From the NCBI GenBank assembly GCA_964036665.1, contig OZ038527.1:8463835-8527834 (forward strand): DNA of 64,000 nt. The letters run 5' to 3'. The stretch's first letter is position 1, and each line of letters begins with the position of its first letter. Shown here in pieces: positions 54,210 to 64,000 of this stretch. The notes beneath the pieces were generated by a model that made no database searches, was not told where the DNA came from, and saw nothing but the letters and a program-made list of their open reading frames with translations. The position numbers and the translations under genes were made by a program. Source of the stretch: Gordius sp. MW1. Its lineage: Eukaryota; Nematomorpha; Gordioida; Gordea; Gordiidae.

Positions 54210-55027
54210 AATGGAGCCTGTGGGAATACCTAATTTTAAACAAGGTGATAATATTTCAATATACATAATAACTATCACTAATATTTTTGACGCTAAAAAT
54301 GTGCCTAAAGCTAGCTACTCGATGCAAAATGGGTCAGAAAAACATTGAAACTCCATTAAACTTTCTATACCCAGAGGATGTATCCAGGCTTAAATATGAA
54401 GACTTATTAATATTAATGACGGGTAATTCACAAAAAAGTTAGATTTTCCACTGTAGATTACAATTCATGAGATATCTCAAAAGAAATGATGAAACTCTCA
54501 TTGAGTATGTAACAAGATTAAAATCATCTGCAGAAAATTTGTATCTCCAAATCTAATTTAGATAAACGGCTCCGTGACCAACTGTTAAATGGGTATCAAA
54601 ACATATCATTGGAAATTGATGTCAGGACTAGATGGCCTGAAACTTTAAAGAAAGAGGGTGGTGTGGTAACATTTAATGATATATTCAATCTAGCTGAATC
54701 AATGGGGACAGCTAATAAAAAAGTTAACACTTCACAAGTTTTAAACAAAATTATAAAAAACCAAATCCAATGTACTCAAATCAAAAGAATAGTCAATCAA
54801 TAAAACAATTTGCTAAAAAAAGGATGAACATCAACAATCACATAAGGAATTGCTATAGATGTGGTAAGTCACATGCAATGAAGCAATGTCCAGCATTTTT
54901 AAATGTGTTCAGTGATGGCACTTGTTGTATTAAAGACTATGAGGTAAATCTTTATGTAAAGGAAAAAGCCAAAGCCATAGCATTTCCTGCACGAAGAGTT
55001 CCTTTTCCTTTAAGGAATAAAGCTTAA
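54210..55027 (+). pseudogene. Gag of mag-like element
   Basis: Starts ATGGAGCCTGTGGGAATACC (MEPVGIPNFKQGDN). The end has a zinc knuckle, CYRCGKSHAMKQC (CX2CX4HX4C). Frames are broken at about 54340-54560. Protease was not identified between the knuckle and RT, so a deletion there is likely. Confidence 0.75.
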
Positions 55028-55848
55028 GAGGAAATTAAAAGATTATTGGACGAAGATATAATTGAACATATTGATCCTGCAGCAACAATAACATGGGCAA
55101 CTCCAATAGTAAATGTATTAAAACCAAATAATTCCATTAATATCTGCGGCGATTTTCGAGTTACTATCAATCCCTTCCTAACTTTTAACAACCATCTACT
55201 TCCTACATTTGACGATTTAATTCTGAAAATCGCAGGAGGGCAGAAATATACAGTAATTGACTTACGTGATGCCTATCTTCAGATGAAGGTCGAAGAAAAG
55301 TAGCGACAGTATCTCATTATCGCAACACATTTAGGTTATTATCGATATGAACGTCTTCCATTTGGACTTTCGATAGCACCAAATTTATTCCAACGTTATA
55401 TGGAGGAATTATTAAATGGGATTCCCCATACCGGCGTACTTCTAGACGATATCATAGTTACAGGGGTAAATGAAAATGACCACCTGCAAAATCTGAACGA
55501 AGTACTAAAGAGGGTACAAGACGCTGGTCTAAAAGCAAAGAAGGAAAAGGTTAATTTTTTTTAAAATTCAGTTAAATACTTGGGACTTGTGATCGATACA
55601 GTGATCCTAACCGACTCAAGAGCGAGTTGAAGCCATTGTTAATCTTAAAGAACCACAAAACAAAAAAGAACCACGTTCCTTTTTAAAACTAGTTAATTAT
55701 CAGGAAAGGTTCATCCCAATGCTACACAAAAAATGCGCACCCCATGAATTGACGGGCTCATCAATAGGTTGGAAATGGACGACTAAAGAGCAGAAGATTT
55801 TTAACGATGTAAAACTGATGCTTTCAACGTCCAATAAATTGGTACCGC
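55028..55848 (+). pseudogene. Reverse transcriptase of mag-like element
   Basis: EEIKRLLDEDIIEHI, SINICGDFRVTIN, YTVIDLRDAYLQMKVEE, YERLPFGLSIAPNLFQRYME and LLDDIIVTGVNE are consecutive RT motifs. The catalytic box reads LLDD where YLDD or FLDD is usual. Internal stops, e.g. just after MKVEEK. Confidence 0.88.
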
Positions 55849-56092
55849 AGGGTTTCTTTCAGGGGGGGTACCCGGGCAATTTCAAATACCCCCCCGGAGA
55901 GTTTTGATTGAAGGAAGCATGAACACAAGTTCCATCATGAAGTCATAAATTATTTAATGATTATGCGTGTATGTATCTATTTATATATCACTTATAATAC
56001 CAATAAAAATCAGTAAATATTTTACAAAATGGTTTAGCAATTAAAAAATTTTTACCCCCCCCCCCCGGAGCATTTTTTCTGATAGAAACCCT
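55849..56092. mobile_element. MITE (244 bp) inserted between RT and RNase H
   Basis: Inverted ends AGGGTTTCTTTCAG and CTGATAGAAACCCT (13 of 14) followed by G/C homopolymer tracts. It splits the frame between NKLVPQ and the RNase H start LPLYLAINAS. No target duplication defined. Confidence 0.75.
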
Positions 56093-56520
56093 TATTCAAC
56101 CTCATTGCCGTTATACCTAGCGATAAATGCTTCTGAAACTGGTGTAGGTGCTGTATCACACTCATATGCAGACGGGTCCGAAAGAGCTATTGCGTACGCA
56201 TCCAGGACGTTAAGCGAGTCCGAAAAACGATACTCTACAATTGATCGGGAAGCGCGAGCCATTGTGTTCGGTGTTCAAAAATTCGATCAATACGTACGTG
56301 GTCGAAAATTTGTATTGATGACCGACCACAAACCTCTAGAAAAAATATTCGGAAATCATCGGGATTTACCGAAAGTGATCAATAATAGATTAATTCGGTG
56401 GGCTTTATTTTTAAATGGATATCAATACGACATAAAATAACAATCAGGAAAGAACAATCAATGCGCTGATGCATTGTCGAGACTACCAGATCCAAAATAC
56501 CTTTAGACGGATCAAATCAA
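56093..56520 (+). pseudogene. RNase H of mag-like element
   Basis: LYLAINASETGVGAV, KRYSTIDREARAIVFGVQKF, FVLMTDHKPLEKIF and CADALSRLPDP are the canonical Ty3 RNase H blocks. One stop before the tether (DIK*). Confidence 0.88.
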
Positions 56521-57583
56521 TCACGTAAAACTACTCATGTTAGATGAATTAAAGTTAGATTATGAAATGCTAAAAACATCAATTAAACAAGATCCTTTGT
56601 GTCGTGAATTAATTTTAGCGATCAACCGAGAATGGCGGTTGGATTTAAAAAAATGCCGTTTTGACATGAAAACGTACTACAATCACAGGGAGGAACTGTC
56701 ATTTGAAGATGGATTATTATTGCGTGGCAATCGGTTAATAATACCGAGGAGCTTACAGAAGTTGGTTTTAAAAATATTACACCAAGGACACCCCGGGATC
56801 ACAGGAATGCTTAATTTATCCCGATATTATGTTTGGTGGCCGAATGGACAAGAGTATTGATTTGTTTGTAAAGGAATGTGACTTGTCAAGAAGGCCGACA
56901 AGCCGAACAAGAAGTTCCCTTATAATCTTGGTCCGTACCTGACCGTCCTTGGGATCGAGTCCACATAGATTGCCGGGCCTGTCGAAGGAAATTATAGGTT
57001 GGTTTTAATTGATGCATTATCGAAATGGGTGGAGGTAGCCACACTATCGTCGATTAAAGGACCACAAATTGTGAGGCAATTACGAAATTGGTTTTGCAGG
57101 TTCGGTATATTATCCGATAATGGACCACAATTTGTCGGTGAAGAATTCACAAAATTTTGTGACAACAACAACATTAAGCACGTAACATCAACTCCATACC
57201 ACCCCAAAACAAATGAATTAGCTGAGAGAATGATTCGAACGCTAAAATCAAGATACTGGGCAGCAAGAAAATCAGGGGGAGAGAAAGAACTATGCCTTCA
57301 ACAAATAATAATTATGACATAGAGGAATACACCTCAGGCAACCACGGGTAAAGCTCCGGCGGAATTGTTGCTGGGAAGACGAGTAAGGATAGCGTTGGAC
57401 CTTATTCGACCAGATTCGAAAGAAAAGTGGAAGGAGAGATACAAAAGAGCTACAATGACCGAAAAGCGTGTTATAGGGAATTTAATGTTGGGCTGGTACA
57501 AAGGATTTATCATACAACGTAACCATATTCATATAATGTTCGCACTGATAAAGGAATTAAAAGGAAACACGCGGATCAGTTAA
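56521..57583 (+). pseudogene. Integrase of mag-like element
   Basis: ILHQGHPGITGMLNLSRYYV with WWP is the zinc-finger region. LIDALSKWVEVA, GILSDNGPQFVGEEF and TPYHPKTNELAERMIRTLK give the catalytic core (D, D, and E of NELAER), and TTGKAPAELLLGRRVR follows. Two frameshifts in the middle and stops near the end. Confidence 0.88.
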
Positions 57584-57883
57584 AATTTAGGATGCAATCC
57601 CAGTATGTCGAAACTAACGATACTAGTCTGGAACCGAATGTTGGAAAAGTTGCAAGTCCGAATACTAGTCTTGAAACAAATGTTGAAAAAGTTGCAAGTC
57701 CGATTATGTTAAGACGATAGACTAGAACGTCAAAACCACCTGTACGGTTCCACGAGGAATTTCACATTTAAAATAAGGAGAAATGTATAGCGTAATTTGT
57801 AATATCAGTTTTGTATATACCATGTGGATGAAATATATAATTTTGTTTTCCGATTTAAGCTATATGTGAATTAGTATACTTAT

Positions 57884-58260
57884 AAAAAATTAAAGTAAAT
57901 AAAAAAGTAGCATTATTCATTTACATAACCCTACGTATGGACCTCTGCCCAGTGTAACTTACAGGTTACACCAAACTTTGGACCAACACTATTCTCATTT
58001 TAATTAACCCAAAACTATTTAATTTTATATCAAAATAATAGTGAAAGTGTCGAGATTTTAATGATATAAGTTAGAATAAGATTACTTACAGCTGAGTCTC
58101 CATTTTTAGTGAATATATGAAAAGCAATGGAAATTTCAAAATCAGCGATATTTGAGAACATATTATTAAAGAAAGAAGGAAGGGAATAAAAGATATTAGC
58201 TGATTTGCCTAATTGTGCTCTTTCATAATCCATTTAATAGTTAATAATTTATCCCATTCT
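57884..58260. other. Flank of mag-like element
   Basis: AT-rich sequence. It includes the candidate exon at 58091-58233 described separately; otherwise nothing recognised. Confidence 0.35.
58091..58233 (-). other. Candidate 5' coding exon, unidentified
   Basis: An ATG at 58233 opens 47 codons (starting MDYERAQLGKS) running into a consensus donor CAGCT|GTAAGT at 58090. No family recognised. Downstream on its strand lies the mag-like insertion, and beyond that the piggyBac pseudogene, so it may be a remnant split by the retrotransposon, or chance. Confidence 0.3.
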
Positions 58261-58269
58261 TTAAAAACC

Positions 58270-58470
58270 AGGGCCGAGGAGGAGGGAAGGGGGGGGGGAA
58301 GGTGGGAAAGGGAAGGAGGTGTAGGAGGGAAGGGGAACGGAACTCATCTATACTTCGTAGAAACGTAGCAGATTTGCTATGCAATTTATGGGCGAGAAAG
58401 GTGGGAAGGGGCGAGAATGCCTATAGGGGGATATAAAATGCAAAATTATTAGTTAATTATTTATACAAAT
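58270..58470. repeat. CTTCGG block, copy 3 (5'-truncated)
   Basis: Lacks the first ~25 bp but keeps the purine tract, CTCATCTATACTTCGTA, GAGAAAGGTGGGAAGGGGCG and GAATGCCTATAGG. Confidence 0.75.
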
Positions 58471-58799
58471 ATTTAAGAAGTTAACCTTTTATAAAACCTG
58501 CTATAAAACACTTATTAATACTTTATTTATTGAGGAATAGGTTTCTTTTATTCATTCTTATTTATCAACTTCTAAATTAATCAAAATGACGAAAGGAACG
58601 CAAATAGAGGGTAAGACCTTGGAAAAGCGAATCGTCATCCTCCAAAACGTACAACTTTCACTTTAGAGTTTTTTTGATGTATAATTTTAAACGATTTGGT
58701 GTAGGCTACCCATAATTTGAATTATGACTATAGACTCTATTCAAATCATGCGCATATGTATAGTATAAACAAGATATTAAAAAAACAAAAAATTTTACA

Positions 58800-59500
58800 A
58801 TCAGACCTTGGCCATTGGTCATTTTTTTCATCTCTTTGGCCAGTGGTCATTTTTTCTAATGGTCAGCAGACAGCTAAATAACTACACTATAATTATAATC
58901 AAGAAAAAAATATCGATTTTAATGTCACTTTGGCCAGTGGTCCTTTTTTCCATTGGTCAGTAACTAGCAGACTGCCAAATACTGGCCAGTAATTATAAGC
59001 TAGAGAAAAAATTTGATCTTAATCCCACTTTGGCCAGTGGTCATTTTTTTTATAGGTCAGTAGCCAGCAAACGGCCAAATAGCCTATATTAAAAATATAG
59101 AAGAAAAAAAATTGCTACATTTTGGCCAATGGTCATTTTCATTGGTCAGTAGCCAGGACACGGTCAAAAAGTCATATTATCAATGGTATTAACAAGAACA
59201 ATCAATGTATTAATTAAAAAAAATAATTAAAAAAATTTGCCCTCATGGGATTCGAACCTACATCAGTAGACATAAGCCTTTGAGGGGGGGGGGGGTCACA
59301 GGGACCCTTATCAGTAGAGGCATAGGCCCTACTAGGGGAGGACATAGGGTAATTATCAATGTGAACCTAATATACCACTTCAAAAACGCAAAAAAAAATT
59401 CGAATCACAATTTGGCCAATGATCATTTTTTCCATTGGTCAGTAGCCAGGACACGGTCAAAAAGTCATAGTATTAATGGTATTAACAAGAACAATATATT
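58800..59500. repeat. CCAATGG/CCATTGG hairpin array 4 (diverged)
   Basis: Units near 58809, 58840, 58932, 59032, 59128 and 59413. Several carry CCAGTGG instead of CCAATGG, so the stem is weakened. The last unit is broken by the RTE insertion. Confidence 0.75.
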
Positions 59501-61145
59501 CTTCTTCTTCTTCGTCGTTTTAAGGCTGTTTTCCAGGATCTCCTGGGTTGGCCTGTTTTCCCCTAATCCATTTCCTCCATTTTATCCGGTCATGAGAATC
59601 GTGTTTTGTCAGGCCCATTTTTCCATGTCGTTACCGAGAACAAACGCCCATGTTGATTTCGGCCTCCCGCGCGGTTTCTTTCCAGATATCTCCATGGAAG
59701 TACATCTCTTCACCCAGTCGTCGTCATTCTTCCGCTCCACATGTCCAAACCATCTTAGCCTATTTTTCCGGATGACCTCGTTGATTGGCTCGATCCCGAT
59801 TCTTTCTCTGAGTTTATTGCTTTTTATTCTTTCCCGTAACGACACGTTTGACATCCATCTTATCATACGCATTTCTGTGCTTTTCAATTTGACTTTATGT
59901 ATCGACATTAATGGCCACGTTTCACTTCCCTATACAAGACAACATCTAATACATGCCGTGTAGACTTTACACTTTAAATTGAGTGAAACAGCTTTTCCGG
60001 TCAAAAGAGGGGCCATCTCTCTAAACTTCTTCCAAGCTTCTCGTATCCTTGCTGTAACTGCCGAGTCAACATTCCCATCTGCACTTAAAGAGACCCCGAG
60101 GTAGGTAAAGGTGTCAACTTTTCCTAGCGTCTCCCCAATACCGATGTTAAAGTCGGTTATGGCATTATCTGGTAGAGGTCCTGTCGCGCAAGGCTTGCAG
60201 CTAAACGTAAGACTGGCCAATAAGAGACTTCCTTTCACACCGCTACATTTTTTGTGGACCCATCCTAGGCATTTTGTTCATTGTATAGAGTTGCTAGCCA
60301 CTCCTTTGTAACATACGCTACAGGGCCAGGCGCAAGTTGCCTTGGCACTCTTCATACTTTTCCCGCCAAACATTACCTTTGTTTTTCCCATGTTAACTTT
60401 TAAGCCCTTTTCCTCCATTCCGTTTTTCCATTTTAGTATCTTTGTAGAGAGATCGCCCTCAGTCGCAGCCATTATCAAGAGATCATCGGCGTATAAAAGT
60501 TCCCATGGGAGTCCTTCTCGCAGTTGTTTTGTCACCACCTCCATTACGAGTATGAAAAGTAGAGGGCTTAAAACGGAACCTTGGTGTAGCCCAACCTTCA
60601 CTTCAAAGCTTTCGCTATCGCCATCATAGGTCCTCACTGCCGTTTGAGATTCGTCATACATAGCCATCACAGCCGTAACCAACCATTATTCCGCACCTGT
60701 TTTTCTATAAGAGCCCATTTTACAACTTCCCGCGGCACACGGTCAAACGCTTTCTCTAGGTCTACGATGGCATAGTATAGTCTTTTGCCTTTTGCTTGAT
60801 GTTTTTCATGTATCTGTCGTACTATAAAGATGGCATCGGTGGTCCCTTTCCCTGGTTTAAATCCGAACTGCATTGCGTCGATGTTCGTTTGTTCCCGGAT
60901 TCTTTTCTCGAGCACCCTCTCAATAACTTTCATAGTTTGGTCAAGGAGCTTAATAGCCCGATATGATCCGCAGTCAAGTGGATCACCTTTTCCTTTGTAT
61001 ATTGGTAAAAGAACACTCTTTTTCCAGTCGCTAGGTATAGTCCCTTCCTGGATTATGGCATTACACAGCTGTGTAAGCCAGACGACTCCCAAATGTCCAG
61101 AAGCTTTTACCATTTCCGCCACTATTCCTGTTGGGCCTGCTGCTT
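59501..61145 (-). mobile_element. 5'-truncated RTE-like LINE (1.65 kb) nested in hairpin repeat
   Basis: AACAATATATT (59490-59500) and AACAATGTATT (61146-61156) flank the insert (10 of 11). The 3' end carries a TTCTTCTTCTTC microsatellite next to the left duplication, as in the full-length copy. Endonuclease is missing. It is a different subfamily from the 39-42 kb element. Confidence 0.88.
59609..61122 (-). pseudogene. RTE reverse transcriptase, frameshifted
   Basis: WKKSVLLPIYKGKGDPLDCG, GFKPGKGTTDAIFIVRQI, VDLEKAFDRVPREVVKWAL, VGLHQGSVLSPLLFILVMEV and the catalytic LLYADDLLI are consecutive RT motifs. FTYLGVSLSADG, STEMRMIRWM and LRWFGHVERKN form the C-terminal part. At least three frame changes. 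Confidence 0.88.
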
Positions 61146-61262
61146 AACAATGTATTAATCTAATTAAAAAAAATTGCCCTCTCCGGGTATCGAACCAGCA
61201 ATAACGGACGGACGGACAACGGACGGACAACAAAAAGCGAGCCCATAAATTGCATAGCAATT
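61146..61262. repeat. Continuation of hairpin-repeat module after LINE insertion
   Basis: TTGCCCTCTCCGGGTATCGA (tRNA T-arm-like on the minus strand), then GGACGGACAACGGACGGACA and GAGCCCATAAATTGCATAGC. Confidence 0.75.
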
Positions 61263-61862
61263 AATTAAAAGCGTTCAAAGTGGTGTCACCTATACAGATT
61301 ACACTAGTCCTTTCTTAATATCTATCGCACTTTTACAGTAATATTTATAATTAAGATTGTTAGAATGCGTTCATTGTATTGAATGACAGAAGCTAGGTAT
61401 ATGTTGCGCACAAAATTGCCAATTGGGGACAATTTAAGTATAAAACAACTATCAACAGTAGCTCTCCCTACTTGCTACTCAATGTACAAAAGTGTGCACG
61501 TGTATAACGCTTATTTGGAGCGATATTGTTAACTCATGTAAAAACTGGAGTATTTATATAAAAATATGGCGATTTCTTTATAAAATGTGTAAGTTGCAAT
61601 AAGAATTATAAAATCACGTAAATATTGTAACCACATATTGATGATTACGTTGACTAGTTTAAGTGGAACGTTAGTGACAAATTAATAAAATATAAACTGT
61701 AAAATGCCCCAAGGCCGTGTGTCACAAAACATAATTCAACAATTTTCTAGCTACTCTATACAAACTATATATATACCAAAATTTAAGGGGAAAAACTGTA
61801 AGAAGAATTCTTTAGTCGGTGTGGACAGTTGTATAGAATAAAAGAGATCTTCTGATTATTAT
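61263..61862. other. Unassigned AT-rich sequence
   Basis: Nothing recognised. It would be the 3' UTR side of the candidate terminal exon at 61863-62035. Confidence 0.35.
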
Positions 61863-62035
61863 TTAAGCTAGTGCTACTTCTTGCATAGTGTTAGCGGTGT
61901 AATTAACACTCATTGTCGTCGTTTTTTGGATTTCATTTGATAGGAGATTTGTGCTTGAAATGTTGATTTTCTTAACGGTATCATTTAAGGCCAAAAGTGA
62001 AACCTCAAGGATTGTGTTTTTCGATATTGTGACAT
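61863..62035 (-). CDS. Candidate terminal coding exon, unidentified
   Basis: A good acceptor (AATTTATTGTTTACAG|AT) opens a frame of 57 codons ending at TAA. It starts VTISKNTILEVSLLALNDTV and ends TANTMQEVALA; it is serine/threonine/asparagine-rich. I do not recognise a family. The upstream exons would lie to the right, possibly the candidates at 63348-63807. Confidence 0.35.
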
Positions 62036-62401
62036 CTGTAAACAATAAATTAAATGTAACAAACTGACTTTCTAATCCTTGAATTTTAATTGAAGATTAA
62101 GCGAGTAACTTGCCACCAATATATTCTGCATCTAGTCAAGTTTGAAAAATAAAAATTGCAGCAAACTACTTGTTTTATACTTTTAAATTACAAATAAGAA
62201 ATCAACCACTTGTTTATATAATGTAAAATTTTGTGTTTCAATTTTAATTAGAGGTTGTAGTTTATGTGTTTTCTAGTCCATTTTATTTCTAAGCTTAGGT
62301 CAACTTCGAAGTGTAACACAACACATAGCTTGGCAAGACTCTATGGTTTATTAAGACCTCACCGATTTTGTTAGTCCAATTACTAATTTTTTTATTAGTT
62401 G

Positions 62402-62450
62402 CATTCATGTGCGTAGCCAGGGGGTGGCAGGGAGGGGCGGCTGATCCCTA
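62402..62450. mobile_element. CGTAGCC-family MITE end (solo)
   Basis: CATGTGCGTAGCCAGGGGG followed by a GGGAGGGGCGGCTG tract matches the left end of the family. The right end is not found. Confidence 0.55.
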
Positions 62451-62509
62451 TAAATATAAAAATTCCTCACAATTCTATAAAGTTATGCTCATTTCTATTT
62501 TATAGTTGA

Positions 62510-63100
62510 GGCCGTTCTAATGTCATAAGTCGGTCTTTTAAAACATCGGTTCATGACGCGAAATTCGATGAAATTTATAAAATATTCAACCTGTAATCAA
62601 ATTATCTTGTTGTAATGACAGGTAGGACCTGTCTTCATAAAAAATATTACAAATTTCCATCGAACGTTTATCTGATAATGGCTGAAATGATTAAAATTTA
62701 ATATTTATTGATGACTAAGTCCAAACGGTTTGAAATCTTAATCAAATATTTTTACTATGTAAAAAACAATTTAAATGAAAATTGAAGCTGGGCGATCATT
62801 CGAATAGGGTTAAAGGGAAAAATATGTGCTTTTATTACACAAGGCGCCAAAAAGGCATTACAAGCAATATTTTATGAGCTAAGGGGAATAAATAAAAAAA
62901 TTATCGAATTCAGCGTCACAAACCGATTTCGTAAAAGACCAGATTTTTACCTTAGAGTCCTCAGCAGTAAATTTTGTGATCTAAATGAGCTAAAATTTTA
63001 GAATTAGATAAAAAGAGGTTCTACATTATAGCCATATTTCGCAAAGATCTTAAAGGGTGAGCAGAAACCGTTTGACATGAAATGTCCTTTAGATACTCAA
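62510..63100. repeat. Dispersed repeat copy 2
   Basis: Colinear with 19640-20410: CATCGGTTCATGACG, the GACAGGTAGGACCTGTC core, GATAATGGCTGAAATG, GGCGCCAAAAAG and TTTGACATGAAATGTC. About 180 bp shorter, through internal deletion. Confidence 0.6.
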
Positions 63101-63347
63101 AGACGACATGTAAGATTGGTGAGAAAACTCTTTTTGTAGATTAGATAGGTAATGTAGGTCTTCGTTAAGTAACTACCTTAAAATTTCAAAAATTTTACCC
63201 GAGTCGCAATGCAAAAAATGTACTTTCTTTCAATAAATACTTAGTTTACCGTCTAATGAATTAAGTGTAAAAATTAACAATTTCTAAATTTAAAATCTGT
63301 AGTTAAGATTAAAGATATACTAATCATTTAAAAATTGCCTCAAATTA

Positions 63348-63551
63348 TTATTCACTCCGTTTATTTAAAATACTTTTTAACTCGGTACTAGCATTTTCCT
63401 TCCCATGCATGAGCGGTTTTAGAACTTTGTTGTCATCGAAAAAACTAGCACCAGCAATCAAGGATCCACCCAGAGTGTCTACCTGTCTCTTCTTACGTAC
63501 AATGGCTGCTTTTTTAAATTCAGGACTGTGGTGTACCTTGTGATAAATGAG
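63348..63551 (-). CDS. Candidate coding exon with dibasic sites, unidentified
   Basis: Acceptor TTAAACCAG|CTCATT, then 67 codons to TAA. Visible segments are YHKVHHSPEFKKAAIVRKKR, QVDTLGGSLIAGASFFDD and a final SILNKRSE. KKR and KR flank a middle segment, as in secreted peptide precursors, but no signal peptide is visible and no family is recognised. It splices in phase with 63727-63807. Confidence 0.35.
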   Translation of the reverse strand, partial: LIYHKVHHSPEFKKAAIVRKKRQVDTLGGSLIAGASFFDDNKVLKPLMHGKENASTELKSILNKRSE

Positions 63552-63577
63552 CTGGTTTAATCAACTCATCTGTATTG

Positions 63578-63727
63578 TAAATGTCATTGTATAAAATCGG
63601 TGGATTTGGATTGATAGCGTAGGTAGAGGGTAATGGAACGCGATATTTTCTACCTACGCTAACAATCAAAATCCACCGATTTTATACAATGACATTTATA
63701 TAAACGGATTGAAAATTCTAGAATACA
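63578..63727. repeat. 150-bp foldback insertion flanked by 12-bp direct repeats
   Basis: Arms 63578-63626 and 63650-63699 are near-perfect inverted repeats (TAAATGTCATTGTATAAAAT... and its complement) with a 23-nt loop. TCATCTGTATTG occurs at 63566-63577 and 63728-63739, directly outside. A 28-bp tail follows the right arm. Confidence 0.8.
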
Positions 63728-63807
63728 TCATCTGTATTGATATCATAATCTAAGGCGTTTTTGAGATCTTCGGGGTACTTAAATTTCTTGCTCCTTTTTA
63801 TAAAATC
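63727..63807 (-). CDS. Candidate coding exon, unidentified
   Basis: Acceptor TTTCCCGGGACAAACAG|GAT and donor GATGAT|GTATTC bound 27 codons encoding DFIKRSKKFKYPEDLKNALD and YDINTDD, phase 0 to 0. The frame is also open ~20 codons further upstream. Basic then acidic composition. No family recognised. Confidence 0.3.
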
Positions 63808-64000
63808 CTGTTTGTCCCGGGAAAGTATCGATTGTTGTTTGTAATGCAAATTTTATTTAAATTATGCACAAAGTAATACAGTAGTGTAAAAACATGCTCT
63901 TAATACTTTCTATAACGTGCTGTAAGCGCGGTGGCTATTAATTATGGTTTTTGACAAAAAGGTGTAACCACACTATGAAGCAAAATATGACCCGACTTAA

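Larger units (their letters stand above)
54079..57877 (+). mobile_element. mag-like Ty3 LTR retrotransposon (3.8 kb) with 94-98 bp LTRs
   Basis: Short direct repeats (54079-54176, 57784-57877) begin TGTA and share AATTTGTAATATCAGTTTTG, TACCATGTGGATGAAATATA and TCCGATTTAAGCTATA. ACTTAT flanks both sides (54073-54078, 57878-57883). TGGCGCGGTCGTGA directly after the left LTR is a plausible primer-binding site, and AAAATAAGGAGAAA before the right LTR a polypurine tract. The interior is gag-pol with many stops and frameshifts plus a nested MITE. Confidence 0.9.

Noticed and set aside
59280..59963. 227-codon plus-strand frame
   Set aside because: It is antisense to the RTE reverse transcriptase C-terminus and runs through hairpin repeats; the minus strand explains the conservation.

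Overview
This is a eukaryotic nuclear window: AT-rich, intron-rich and heavily loaded with transposable elements. No bacterial features (operons, Shine-Dalgarno sites, CRISPR) are present. The host gene is an animal gene, and the element mix (RTE-type LINEs, mag/Ty3-like LTR elements, piggyBac, several hAT-type MITE families) points to an invertebrate metazoan. I cannot name the species.

Region 1 (1-24.8 kb, minus strand) is the N-terminal half of one large gene, the WDFY3/Alfy (Drosophila blue cheese) homologue. I could place 33 coding exons. Their GT-AG boundaries and phases are mutually compatible, giving a continuous 2002-residue frame. The start codon is near 24.82 kb and the gene runs off the left edge. 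The BEACH, WD40 and FYVE parts of the protein are therefore outside the window. Most introns look unique. The exceptions are intron 21 (5.7-8.5 kb), filled by a composite tandem-repeat cluster, intron 5, with a dispersed repeat, and intron 1, with a short MITE-like element.

Region 2 (25.7-32.7 kb) is a nursery of hAT-type elements. Several have intact target-site duplications, and one carries a transposase C-terminal fragment. Region 3 (32.9-45.5 kb) is a graveyard of retroelements: an LTR element with a foldback MITE inside its pol, a nearly full-length RTE-like LINE with a 16-bp duplication, and relics of a second LTR family.

Region 4 (46.5-51.7 kb) is a large modular repeat cluster related to the one inside WDFY3. 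It has about 100-130 bp units holding a CCAATGG...CCATTGG hairpin, tRNA-like heads, a CGGACAA satellite and a conserved ~0.5 kb block. Region 5 (52.3-57.9 kb) holds a piggyBac pseudogene and a mag-like LTR element with very short LTRs and another nested MITE. Region 6 (58.2-61.3 kb) is a third hairpin-repeat cluster, interrupted by a second RTE copy.

Region 7 (61.3-64 kb) holds a few unrecognised minus-strand candidate exons, another copy of the intron-5 repeat, and a 150-bp foldback flanked by 12-bp direct repeats. Apart from WDFY3 there is no intact recognisable host gene. The main unexplained material is the CCAAT-hairpin repeat family and the 63.3-63.8 kb locus.
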